This document shows, piece after piece, positions 32,084 through 45,000 of a stretch of 64,000 bases of DNA. The notes under the pieces are model-generated. The model made no database searches. It worked only from the letters and a program-made list of their open reading frames with translations, and was not told the origin of the DNA. Made by a program: the position numbers and the translations under genes. Within the stretch, counting starts at the first letter, position 1; every line of letters begins with the position of its first letter. Origin of the DNA: Bemisia tabaci (taxonomy: Eukaryota; Arthropoda; Insecta; Hemiptera; Aleyrodidae); assembly GCF_918797505.1 (NCBI RefSeq), contig NC_092795.1, positions 7,845,434 to 7,909,433 on the forward strand, in the 5' to 3' direction.

Positions 32084-32122
32084 TAATATAATGCTTTAAT
32101 TTGCACCTTGTCAGGTTATCCA

Positions 32123-35100
32123 TTGTAGAGTATCTTTCTTCCTGTCGAATAGAATAAATTCTAAAACAATTAACTAGTTAAAACAATTAACATGTTGTTG
32201 CAACAAAAGCACCGATGATGAAGTCAGATCTTAACAAACACAGATTTAGGAGTCTCCGGCACTCCTAGTGAAACAACTGAGCAAATAAATCACTGATAAA
32301 CCTAAATAGCATGCAACAGAAGTTACGATTCAATAACTAATAAATATGCAATTACAAAAATATACATACATCATTACAATCAACAAGGCTAAGATTGGGA
32401 AAAATTCTGCGCAAAAACTGTCCAGACTTGAATTTCCTGAAGACGCTTACTGTACAAGATAGTATACTTCGAAAGACACTGTAAAAACCAAAACCTCTTT
32501 TGACTTGATAACTTAAATTTAAATTGAGAGTTTAAAATTTTGTCGGTCAGCATCATAAAAGAGCCTACGAGATATTTGTACATCCAAGCATGTGCGCAGA
32601 ATTAGAAATCTTGTACCATTCCTTGCACACAAATACAACTTAAATTTCTCAAGAATCAGTTCTTGACTTGCAAGACAAATTTTTTTTTTTTTTTTTATTT
32701 TCCCCTTAAGTAGTAACAGAGGTCTTCCATAAAAGAGTAAAAATTGTCTTGGTTGCAACCCAAATCATAATTCTAGGTGGCTAAGTAAATTTTTATTTTG
32801 GTAAAATGATTAACAAGGGACCTTGGTAGTTAGAGGCAAAATTATCAGGGAAGCGATTTTTGTCTAGTTACGTTGGATTTTAAGATTTCAATGCAAAACT
32901 ATCCTTTGAGTCCTACTGAATACATTGGAAGCAATTTAATACATTTGAGTACTTTTAGAGGACAGAACAGTGGCAATAGGGTACTTTGAGTATGAGTTAA
33001 GAATTTTGAGCGGATTTTTTTCAAAACTACAATTTTGGAACAAAAAGCTTCAAATCCCCATGATTTCCTGTTCGATTTACCATTGTAGGACTTTTTAATC
33101 CAAAATTTGCATAGAACACTCCTCTATGCTCTACTATGACTAAAGGTCCCTTTACCCTTAAGGATGCTTACAAGTAAGTATCTACCTAACAGGAGAAAAT
33201 CTTCCAACCATTAAGGATACTTCAGTTTCGGCACTTAAGGTCACCTCACAGCCTATCATTTCACCATTTATTATAGAGTTGGATGACAGTTTTTTCATGG
33301 CTGCGAGTCCATTGATAAATCCTGTTATCTCTTCAGTAAACTCAGCAGTGATACGAATCCTTTTTATTGGAATAATTTAAGTACCTGGATGAGTCAAGGA
33401 CTGATTCCTTATACAAGTATCACAATTTGCTATGGTTTCTTATCTGCTAACTGTACTTCTTAGCAAAGTACTAATAATGAGGAAGCCTACAGTTCAAAAC
33501 ACGACCGTCATTGGACTAAATCGTGCCAGAATTTCTAAGAGAAGCCAGGGAAAAAAACCTAAAAATTGGTTTGTTTGAACCATAATTCAAGCTGACACTG
33601 AAATTGACTACTTAATCACTAATTACAGTAAGATTTTGTTCCCCATCTAAAAATAAAAATTAAGGGGAAACCATCGAAGTTTCAATTACATGTATTTAAT
33701 AAGCGTGTTGAGGTGATTCTCGAGTGATATTTGGAGTAAAATCGTTCAGAAATTGACTGCATGAAGTTATCGTCAAAAAGCTCATGAAATGAAATTAAAG
33801 CATCTTAATGGAAAAACCAAGAAGTCACATTAATTGGTTCTTCCCAGTTTTTACATTATCTATTTTCATTATTAACGTAAAATTGGTAAACTTTAGGGGA
33901 GTAAAAAAATAACCAAAAATTGTATCAATATCACGCTGAGGAGCCAAAATCTCTTCCTCTTGCGTGCACATTTTAGACTGTTTGGTAGTGGTTTTGGGTG
34001 CTCATGCATGTCAAATATGTTCCTACTGACCAATGATCCAATTATTGAACTTTCATGGTGAAACAGGATTACTGGATCAAGGATTACTTCACTCCAGAAT
34101 CACCTTGGCCTGAACAGTAATGAAAAAAAATTTAAGTACCTCATACCAAAATCAACATTTCAGCGGTTTAAAAACATACATCAGAATTACACTTGTATTT
34201 TAAAAATCTAACTTTTAAAAAATTGGATGTCTTTGAAATTTCACAAACAAAGGTAGTAGAACAAGTTTATCGACTCCTTATTGCTGAGTATTTAAATGTT
34301 AGGGTTCATCACTTGAGTTTGTGATTTTGTTCTAGTGGTTTTGGTCATGCTAAATGAGGTAAAAATAACTATAAAATATAAAGTAGTTATAAACGAGTCC
34401 AAAAAATATTCAGAAATTGACAATACATGGATAGAGTTCTTTAATTTGAAAAATGGAGTTTCAGAGAAAAAATGAGCTCTCAAATTTCAGATGATTCAAA
34501 CTGAGTAATAAGTGAGTGAGCACTAGATTTTACATGGACTTAAAAGAAAGATTTCAGACACAGAGTCTGAAAATTTCCCTGGGGCAGTTAGAGAAGAATA
34601 AAAAGTTTGGGGTTCATTATAAAGTTGAAACAAAATTCCCAAAGTGAGTTCCTAGAGGGGCATAGAACTGCAATGCTAAACAAAATTTATTGTTTCACAA
34701 ACTATTAAAAAGAATTTAGAGCATTAATCACCTTAAGGGCATGTTTTGTATACTTAAATTTTTCCCACTTTCACACAATAAATATTTCATTTCAAAATTC
34801 ACGACAAGACCGCAAAATACAGCACATATGAGTAAAAATATTAAGTACTCTCAAAATAGAGGAAAGAAAACACAGAATATCCTAGGCGCCTTGGAAAGTT
34901 GCAATGGCTGAACTTCCTCTTTTATTTAGAAAAACTTGTATGCACACACAGTGCCATCCTGTCACCTCAATTTAAGCATAATAAGTGAATGATTAAATAC
35001 CCTCTGGTTCACCGAGAAAAATTTGAATTAAGTCTTTTTAAGTTAAATGGCCCTAAATAGAAATAGCATTCTCACTCTTCAAAAGTTGCATTGCCAGCGT

Positions 35101-35321
35101 AATGCTAAATATCATCAGAGCTAGTCCTTTTGGAATGAAACATCAAAAACGAAGGTGTCATCAAAGAAAAACAAACAATCGGTTGACGAAGCAATGGAGT
35201 AAAATACTAAGCACAGATACGATTCAATCTTAAAAGAAATCACAATGGTTAATCATGGACGAGAGTCCTGTTGTCAGATTTCAGAACTATAAATCACAAA
35301 AAAGACACTTGTAGATGTAGG
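32123..35321. other. AT-rich intergenic sequence, no gene seen
   Basis: No supported gene on either strand. It has few repeats compared with the first 32 kb and could hold 3' UTR or intergenic DNA downstream of the glucuronosyltransferase gene. Confidence 0.4.
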
Positions 35322-35458
35322 CGGACCACTGAAGAGGATAAAAATTAAGAATTACAGCCAACGGTCCATTTTTCTCATGAAAATTTCATGTTGAACACGT
35401 TGATTTTGATGAGGTTGATATTGCGGTTCTTAATTTTGTGCCCTGTCTAATTATCCAT
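35322..35458. mobile_element. family E element, small degenerate copy
   Basis: CGGACCACTGAAGAGGATAA and AATTTCATGTTGAACACG on one side, with GTGCCCTGTCTAATTATCCA on the other, match the family E arms. The interior is almost absent. Confidence 0.5.
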
Positions 35459-35601
35459 TTTAAAAATTTGTAAAATGTTGAGATGAGGAGACAAAGATAA
35501 TTTACAGTTCTTTCATTTAAGTCAATGCAATAATGATGCAAGAACTCTACTTTTTTTGGAGATACATTTTAATGATTCTCCAATACATTTTACCATATTG
35601 C

Positions 35602-35832
35602 TGTACTGAGGAAAAACACTTCATGAACATTCAAGATGCTAAATTTCCTTTGATAAAGTGCTTATTTTTGAGAAGAGTTGTGAATATTTGCTCTAGAAAT
35701 TTTCAGATAATTTAAATATGATTGCTTATAAAATTCTCCACAAAATTCACACATTACCCTGAACATTCATACTTTAACGAATAAAATTTGGCAACATCTG
35801 AAGGCTCGTACAACGTTCTTCCTTAGTACAGC
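35602..35832 (+). mobile_element. family A MITE, copy 9 (diverged)
   Basis: The ends GCTGTACTGAGGAAAAACAC and GTTCTTCCTTAGTACAGC are inverted. Internal AGAGTTGTGAATATTTGCTC and TTTGGCAACATCTGAAGG match family A. It is the most diverged and right-most copy recognised. Confidence 0.7.
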
Positions 35833-36140
35833 AGCATAGGAGAGCAACGTACCCCTATCCTATAAGGCAGATCATATAAGCTCAGTTATAAAAAGGCATT
35901 TTTCCTGAGATACTGAGGAACTTCCAAGCCATGGTATTTTTTTAAAAATATATATATATATTAAAAAAAAAATAAAAAAAAAATCAGAGAAAAATTTCTT
36001 GCTGAGTTGCCAGAAAGCTTCAACATGTTGTATAGATAATTTTTATTCCAATATACCAACTTTACCAAGAAGTAGTTGTAAATTGTGGAAAAAAAAACTG
36101 GGCTCTACAAAATTTCAGAAATTCACTTCGCCATTTGAAT

Positions 36141-36173
<33 letters not shown>

Positions 36174-37102
36174 TTATTTAACAATTTAGTTTTGGTGTCA
36201 AAAATAAGGGTAGTCTATTGTGCCTGTATTAGAGTTACATCCTGTTGGACGAACAAAAATTTATTTCCATTTCATCACGATTGAAAAAGATTAGTGACTA
36301 ATGTGGCTACTTAAACAAATATCAGCGCCTTCATGAAAGGTTTGATCTTAAATCTTCTTCGTAGCTTAATGATTGTTCAAGTATTTCATAAATGCATTGA
36401 AAAGGATCATCAATTCCTCAGGGAAAAAAAATTACCAGAAAAAAATTGTTGGCGGATTATTTTACTAAAGTTGCTAAATTTCTATCTGAATCATGTGAGG
36501 GAATACAAAAACCTTTCTCTTAAAACTTCTCAGCATTTTTATTCAACCCCTTACAATTAATATAGGCTGAAAAAATTTGGGCCTCCTAGCAACCTATATT
36601 TAGGGGCAGAAAGTTTTGCAAAAAAAAAATAAAATAAAAAATATAAATCTGCCTTTACAAAAGTATGGAGCAATCTGAATACATGACCAAAGAAAAACAT
36701 CAGAATACACCTCCACAAAAATGAGTTGTAAAATGAAAAGGTCATCATTCGAGTTGTCTGTTCTGGTTCTGAATTTATAAGAGATCATTCTGCACAAGAT
36801 TTGCGACATAAATAAAAAAAGAATAACTCCATAATTCATCTTTTTAAACAAACTCAAATGGGAAAGAATTGCCATTAATAACAGGAATATTTTCAGTGAC
36901 AGATAGGTCTATAATCCCTTGAATAGGAAAATTAACCAGCATAGAAAGTTGTCACAGAAATTGAAAGAGCAGTTGAGACTTCAAGGAATTTACTTTATAC
37001 TGGAGTTGTTGTAGAGACTCTTAAAAAAGATTACAGAAGTGCCTATTCAAGTTAAAATTAGACTGCATGAAGCAGAAAGGAACCAAGCCACATCAACTAT
37101 TG
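35833..37102. other. AT-rich sequence with poly-T and AT runs
   Basis: (TA)n with A runs lies near 35945-35985 and a 29-base T run at 36142-36170. Short frames are driven by these tracts. No gene is seen. Confidence 0.45.
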
Positions 37103-37765
37103 CCAAAGGACCCTGCACACTCCTTATGGGAAAGTGCACCACAATCGATTTTTGATTTTTTTTACTGCATTCAATTCATCTCAAGATGCTGATCAAAAGT
37201 CATCATTGCGCCAACTTTCTACAATGCACCGTTTTCGCACAATACCCCTGGAACGTTTTAATTATTCGGCGATGAAGAGTCAGAAAAATTCCTCATTTCA
37301 GCACTTGTGTGAACGGTTGGCTGTGTGTCAACAAGGAAATCAGGGGAACTCTAGCACTGAGCGGCAGTCTTATCTCAGATTCTGCACGCCTTTTTGCTTG
37401 ACTATCCAAATTAGATTCGTGAGGAGCATAAGAACAAGAAAGTTGGAGAAAAACAGTGAACGTTAAACGCACAAGAGCGGGAGGGAGATAGCCCCGGAGT
37501 AGGTAGGAATAGATAAGAAGACAGACACTTGCTAAGTTTTTCCTTATTCACATCAGACCTGTTCTCGAATGCCTTATTCTTTTTGACTCTTTATTGCCAA
37601 ATAATTGATACGTTCCACGCGTATTGTGCAAAAACGGTGCATTGTAGAAAGTTGGCGCAATGATCACTTTCGATCAGCATCTTGAGATAAATTGAACACA
37701 GTAAAAAAATTGAAAATCGATCGAGGTGCATTTTCTCTTTAGGAGGGTGCAGGATCCTTTAATTG
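37103..37765. mobile_element. long-TIR element, ~660 bp
   Basis: The left arm (AAAGGACCCTGCACACTCC, AAGATGCTGATC, GCGCCAACTTTCTACAATGC, ACCGTTTTCGCACAATAC) reappears inverted at 37590-37765 for about 170 bp. The interior has a 110-codon plus-strand frame without any recognisable domain, which overlaps the arm and is probably spurious. Confidence 0.7.
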
Positions 37766-37875
37766 GGCAATTTAATTTTTTAACAAGAAACGTTTTCTGC
37801 ATAGTACAAAGCAAACTCCTTGAAATTTTCAAAGGAATCCGCACAAACGTTTCCTTGTAAAAATTAAATTGCCCA
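37764..37875. repeat. palindrome, 112 bp, abutting the previous element
   Basis: TGGGCAATTTAATTTTTTAA and AAACG on the left pair with CGTTT and AATTAAATTGCCCA on the right. It begins exactly where the long-TIR element ends. Confidence 0.7.
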
Positions 37876-39024
37876 GATGAATTTGGCGATAGCCGATGTG
37901 GCTTGGATCCTTCCTGCTAAAAGCGGTCCAATTGTGCTTAAGACTTGCAAATTTTTTATTAAAAAATTAATGACAAATTTTGAGCAAAAAGAAAGCATTT
38001 TGGATGTAGCTTTTACAAGAATCTATCTTTCAAGTAAGTTTTTAATATTTGCTGTCACTTCTGATCTTTGTCCTTGATGGAAAATTTGTGGTGAAACTGC
38101 AGAAATGCGTAATTGGTTTGCGTCTTAGCAGATTTCCTGTCACACTTTGTTTTTTGTGAGGAAAACTACAAAACGTCATTTTCTAAAAACTTAGGTTATT
38201 TTTCTTCTCTAAATGAAGAATATTCTATGAAAATTTCAAGTCATAATGTTAGTTTAGTGGCCTTATAATTATTAAATAGAAGCAAAGATTTTGAAACGCC
38301 ATGATCAAAATACACATTTCAGCAATTTCAACCTCAAAATATGACAGGTTACTAAAACTCAGTGTACATTTTAGCATACATGCAACATTTCAACTTTGGT
38401 CATCAAAAAACTCGAATTTAAAGCAAAATTTATAACCCTCTCAGCAGCATCATTTTTTGCCATAGAGTCCTTCAGGATTCATTTTTTTTTTTTTTAAAAA
38501 AAAAAAAACAAAAAAAAAACAAATGTGTTTACAAAAACTTGCTGTTAACAAAAGAATATCCACACCCTCTGAGCAAGCTGAATTGAACTAACAAAATAAT
38601 ATAGAGCATTGGTCACTAATTTAAAGAAGGTGCAAGAGTTGCGACAAAAAAAACCCTAAAACTTTGTCTAAATAATCGAGACAGTAAAATGAGTCACTTA
38701 CAGCAGCACACAAATTTAATACATAAAAATGAACTCTAAAAAACTAAGAAAATTAGGAATGCGGAAACTAGGGCTTGTTGAAATTACAACTATAAAAAAA
38801 CAGACAAAGTGACAGAGAGCAATCTAAGCGGACAATTATACTGGCTATAAATTGCTGGCCAACTACATTAAGACAAAGAGTACTCACCTGGTTTGGAATT
38901 ATCTGCATTAGGAATCCTGGCACAGGATCTGAGCAGACCTCTGATCCAACCCTATTATTTTGGCTCGCGAAATGGTGCGTAGCTATGGCTATCATTGGTA
39001 ACATTTCTAACACTGCACTGAATG
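37876..39024 (-). other. region downstream of GlcAT-I stop, includes presumed 3' UTR
   Basis: This lies directly downstream of the glucuronosyltransferase stop codon on the minus strand, so part of it should be 3' UTR. T and A runs lie at 38482-38520. I cannot fix a poly(A) site. A plus-strand 66-codon frame at 37877 has no domain. Confidence 0.4.
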
Positions 39025-42000
39025 TTAGACCTCTATGCCTGCATTTGAAGGCGGCAGACTTTTCCTAGCTAATCGGTTTTCCGCCTCCAGGTTAGGATTT
39101 TGCGACCTAGTGTGCCAAACTAGAACCTGAAGAAATAAAAACGTGGCTCCTGTTAGAAATATCATTCACATAGATTTACTCCACTGGATCCTTTTATTGT
39201 TGAATTATAATTATTAGGATTTCGACTGTTCCTCAAGTCTTCCAGGACAAAATTTGGCCCATACATTGCAAAATTGATCAAATGTTCAACATTTTACAGC
39301 AAAAATGGACTGTTATGGTAATTACAAATTTTTCGCAGCCTTGTAAAATGTTCACATAATACAAGAAAAAACCTCCAAAATGCTTCAAGGGACCTTCCAT
39401 CAAAGACTCTTTTCATTACGTTCTCTACTTGCTGTTGGCACACTCTGAAAAGAAGGTTTTATGGCGAGAGATACCTGACAATGAAGAGAATTTAAATATG
39501 ATTTGATTTCAATGCTTATCTTTCCTTCTCATATTGTTTAAAATTTCGACATAAGGTGAAATTTCTATATGCTCCCAAAAATTTGGCTGTAGAAATAAAA
39601 GTAATACCTTAGTGCAATTGTCAGCAAGAGGTTCAAGTTCCTCCGGTGTAGTTACTTGACTGAGAATGTCCGTCTCAAGATAACCACGTTCCACTTGGTA
39701 TGAGAATTTGACACTAGGCTTTTCTAGGAGAATTCGCAAGTTGATAGCAAAGCCTGCCATGTCAATTGGGAACTTCCGCTCAGGACGCCATGCACTGTTC
39801 CAACTGCTCACACGACCTGTGTCAGGGTCAATATTTGGTTTCTCTACCATGAGCCCACCCACCAGGCCCACAGGCCAGACACTAGCCTTCCGTGTGTATC
39901 TCATCTGCAAAGGAGTTAAAATTCTTAAATTAGACCACCAAATATCCTTGATAATTATGTAAAAAGCACCTTCTTCTTGACAAAGATTATTTTCAGAGAA
40001 ACGGCAGACAGCGAATAACTAAGGCCGTGGTTGGACTCAGTACTAAAAAATATGTGGGAAATACTAGTTACAAGCCCAGTGTACTTTTTTATGCAAACTT
40101 GTGTCACCCTTAGTTAGAAAGGGTATTAAAAAGGCAATCAAAAGGTCACATGTCTTGAGGTGGCGCATCACATTTAGAGAGAATTTTTAGAAGTAGTCTG
40201 GAAAAAAAACCACCAAGTTGCGCTGCTAAAATCTGGCACAGAAATCGGCGATTATTATGATGATAGAGCAGGAATATTACACTCTAAGGCGTATAAGTTC
40301 CAGTATCCGAAATATAAAATGTGTAAAATGTGAAACAAGCTTTGAAAGTTCAATACATAATAAAGTCTAGGAATTGATCCTCGTTTCTCGTTTCTCATAT
40401 GGAATGCATATGAAAGCAAAAGAGATAGCTCATGATGAGAGCGGGATATCTGTTACTGCTGTAAGCAATTACTCCTTTTCTCTGGGATCAAGTTTCAAAG
40501 CTTCAGAATTATACAACTTATACGTTTTGAAGTCCATGAGAAGAAAAATATTTCAGCTACAACTCCTTACTTTTCAATTTTTAAAGATCTACCTCTCTTT
40601 AAATCTTGCATTAACTCAGGAATGCATCGTTGACACTGGATAATGTATGGTAAACACTGGTTTAAGAGGCTTACTAGAGCCATTGTAGAGTGTCATTTGG
40701 GCCTATTTCAGCCAAACGGAACTGTGTGCATTAGTATGTGAGCCCTGTTATGCTTACACTCTAATGGGTGTAAGGACTGTAAGGGCTCATGTCTTAAAAT
40801 GCACATAGTTCCGTTTGACAGAAATACGTCCATTTGATTGATGTAGACTCTGGATTTTCTTGTGAGGGGGTAATTTAACTCTTCAGTAACCAATGCTACA
40901 TAAAAACGTTTGTATCTTTGTTAGGAGTTAATTTTGGTAAGTTTTGTTGTGCAAATCATGGTCTACATGAAATTTTGAGGTGGAAACATGAAGTAGAATG
41001 CTTAATTTTGTAACTTGTCAAGCAGTCCATTCTAACTCCTGAACCCTTTTAATCCTAATATACACCGAGAAAAAAAAACACAGTTATTCTACCGTTACAA
41101 CGGTAGTAATGTCACACGGGATTCCACGGTAGTAGAACCATGAATTTTGATTCTTGTAACGATGAGCACGGTGGTATGACCGTGTTCACTGTAATCTTAC
41201 TGTGGGCACAGACATACTATTATATGAGCATGGTTATGCTACTGTGTTCATCAATAATATTACCAAAATCCACCGTTTCAATACCGTGGTTTTCCGTGTG
41301 ACATTATTACCGTGATAACTGTCGAATAACCGTGTTGTTTTTCTCCGTGTAGTTAAGCAATTTTAGATGAGTAATTTTGATAGCTAATTTTGATAAAGCT
41401 AGTAATTTTGAAAAGCAGAAGCTTTTCCTCTTAAAGATTAGTAATCATTAGTTCATCAATGTTCCTATTGACGAAAACTTACCTCATTGAGTATTTGAAC
41501 AGTGTAGGTGTTGTCATCATCCGCAAAGTACACTACGCCTCTATCTACAGCTGGTTTCTTGCTTTCCCGCAGCCAAGTAAGTCCTGCATTTCTCTGTGTG
41601 ACTCCTCTTGGCTTCCGCCATCTTTGTTCCTGAAAACCAAGTTAAATTAGTCTCCCTGTTAAACACAGATTAAACATGGAACATGGAAACAAACGGATTA
41701 TGTGACAAAACTTTGTTAAAATCTTTTAATTTTACTTTGAAATCCTGAGTACAAATTTGCTTCAAGTTAATTGAACTTTTTTTAAAGGTGGGTAAAAATA
41801 AAATAGCATTCATAATAATCAATTTTAAAGATTGTAACAAAAATACGAATATAAATAAAACCAAGTCCACTTATTTGAATAAATAAAACTGCCAGCACCA
41901 ACATTCAAATAAGACTTAGGTAAAATGTATAAGTTCTAGTAACTTTTTCGATAATAATTACACCACATATATAAGCTTTGAGAACTAAAACACCCCTGAT

Positions 42001-45000
42001 AAATAATATAAACAGTAGATATCCATAAAAATAAGAAACACAAGAAAGATTCTTGAAAAAACAAGAGTCAAAATAAAACATAAAACTAAAATTAAAGGGT
42101 CAAACACTATAACTGACAACATTATATTTTTTAGACTGGAAAAATGCCATTTCAGGCTCCAGATGTGACAAAACAGCTCAAGCTTGACTAATTTTTGAAC
42201 GTATTTGTAAAATGTAATGATTTCATCAGGAGAAAATACTTAAAACCACATAAATATTCAACTTTTGACAAAACCCAGTTTTCGTCAAGACGACTAACTT
42301 GTTTTTTTACCAAGATCTCAATTTTGACTGCGCACGATGACTAAGGCATCAGTTAATTGGATAAGTGGGCAGATAGTTGAGGTATTACTATGGATCATAA
42401 CAACATATCAGAAAAGCGGATATAAAATAAAAATGGTGAAACGCACTTTCTGTTTCAGTTTCCATTGAGGTGGTGTCATATTAATAAGATGAGTATAGTT
42501 TAGATTTGAGTTCTTCAGGAGATTACTGACTAGAGCAGTCTTTTGTTTTGAATCTTCCACGATAATCCAATGCAAATTTTGAACCAACATGAATGTTTGA
42601 GATAACCTGTAATAAAAATAGATCTCCAGATAAAATGAGACTCAAGAGAAAAAATCAGAGTACTGAGAAATTGAAAACAAATTGGCGGCAAGGAATCCTT
42701 GTCTGATGCGTGAACATGAACAAACCTAGTTTACACTAGATCGACAAATTTTAGAGAAGTTCTAAAATACCTTTAACCCATTTTACATCATGATAACATT
42801 CAGAGCTTTCCTTTCTTTGTTGCATATGTATTAGATGAGACAAAATGCTGACAAGGGTGGGCATATGACTTTTCTGTCAGTTTTTCGTAAGCTATTGACG
42901 CGGTTTCGTTAGAAAGTGGAGACAATAAAAATACCCTTGCCAATAACTAGAACTAGCATCAGATACTTAAGTTGGCAATTTATGTCTGACTGTCACTCGC
43001 AGTAGACAAATTTAGCAATATCTCCTCAAAGGAAGGTATTTGTTTTTGGAACTTGTATACAATGGCAGCACAGCGTCTTTGTCACATTCAGTCAATCCTC
43101 AATCTTTCTTTTTTTTCTTCAATTAGCCCACAAGGCCTAATCCCATCTGTCCTAACAGCCTCCCTAATAAACCCTAATTTCATGTGTGAGGGTGTGTGTG
43201 TGTGTGTGTGTATATATATGGGCAATTCTACGAAAACAGTCCAATTCCAGTCATGATCATTTCATTTGTAAATTGTGTGATAGTAAGTCTCACATTTCAC
43301 CAAATCTGAAAGAAAATGAGTGTTTTTAACAAATTATAACCATTACAATTGTGTAAATTGATGGATTAAGGTGATTCGATGGAGGCCATTTTTTGTGTCG
43401 GAGCGACGTGCGATACATCGCATCGATTTGTTCCATAATTTCAGTTACTTGTCATTTTTTTCGAATTTTGAGATTGCACTTCTGTTGTCATAAGACTTAA
43501 GAACTCATGTACCTTTGACAAAGAAATTCAACGTAATAAAGGCGTGGTTTTTTTAGAAGAAAAATATCGCATTCAATACTGATATCGAAACTGCACTCGA
43601 ATGAAAATGAAAATGAAAATTTGTTAACCAAAACTTTAGTTCCAATTTGATCCAAGTGACAATATAGGACCTGGAGGGGGGAAGGGGATCCTAAAAGAGT
43701 AGGAAGCATAAAGTAATATATTGATGTTAATAGAATGACCGAAAATTTTAAATGGATGTTTTTTCAGTTATGAAACAACTGCCAATTTTTAAAGTTCATA
43801 ATTTTTGAACAAGGTATAAAATTTTTTGGGGGCGTAGGTTCAGATATTTAAGAAAAAAACAAATATGTAGATATTTTATCCTTAAATCAAGAAACATTTT
43901 TTTGTTTTCCGAGAAAAAAGCTAAAAAATCTGCAAAAATTAGAAAACATTTGCTGTTTTATGATGAACATATACACTGGGTCACTATTTTTTGTTGTTTC
44001 ACTTCTTCATAGGACCTAACAGTATATAAAAAAAAACAAAACTGCATATTTGACCATTATTGTCTTTCTGATGGACCAAAATAATCGAAGTGACGGTCGT
44101 GACAACCGGAATCTATTTTTAAAACAATTTCTCATAAAAAGAAATGCCTGACAAAAAAAAGGTACTCATATAGAATTTTTAAGCCTGATACTATGCTGAG
44201 CTAAGAAAAAAAAACTCTCAATCCAAAATAACATAGTTGAATTTTTAGTTTTTGAGAGGTCAAATTGGACAGTTTTCGTAGAATTACTCATTTATAAAAA
44301 AAATAACACTAAGAAGTGGCCCGAACTGTACGTAACAAGGTGGAGAATTGGTGCTGGGTCCACACCATTTCGCTGGGAAAACAAAGCCAAGAAGTTCCAA
44401 AAATTATAATTAGAGTCAAAATTAAATTTTTTTGAACTCTAATGCATACCAGTACAAAACTGGTTACATACAGTTCAGGCCACTTCTTAGTGTTTTTTTT
44501 TTCATTTGTACGCCCAGTTGGGGATATGTGTTTTCTCCCGTTCGAGAGCGGGCAGTTGAGTCTAGATGTGTTCAAATCTCCAACCAGCCTGATAATCAAT
44601 TTTTCGGGTTTTCCTTGTTTTGTTATGAGAGTTGTTCAGCAGCGACGGTAGATGGTGCGTGGATCACTCTTTTGTGTCATGCCTCGGGTCATATCCATGA
44701 CAGTGTTTTAATGCCGTCTTGGATTTTGCGGGCCGAGTGTGATCTGCTGATGATCTGTAAAAAGGCCCAAACCGGTATAGATCTCTCTGCGTGACTCCAA
44801 CTTAATATTCCAATGCAAACTGCCTGAGCTGAACACTCTCCCCCTCAGTTTAGTACTGGTACGCATTAGAGTTCAAAAAAATTTGATTTTGACTCTAATT
44901 ATAATTTTTAGAGCTACTTGGCTTTGTTTTCCCTGCAAAATGGTGTGGACCCAGCACCATTTCTCCACCTTGTTATAAAACAAATTGCACAGCATCAGCA

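Larger units (their letters stand above)
31066..32122. mobile_element. family E element, copy 2, carrying nested insertions
   Basis: The left arm TGGACCACTGGATGAAGCGC with TTTCACATAAAACACGATTT matches the 26 kb copy. The right arm (TTTGTAGAAATCGTGTTCGA, then AATGCTTTAATTTGCACCTT to TTATCCA) is the inverted partner. Between them lie a fragment of the 44 kb element (GGAGAAATGGTGCTGGGT), a hammerhead-like motif (31289-31385) and a hAT-like MITE (31805-32083). Confidence 0.55.

Noticed and set aside
37134..37466. 110-codon plus-strand frame
   Set aside because: It begins inside the left arm of the 37103-37765 TIR element and has no transposase signature.
44309..44794. Open frames of up to 120 codons in GlcAT-I intron 3
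   Set aside because: They overlap the inverted arms of a transposable element, occur on both strands and have no domain.
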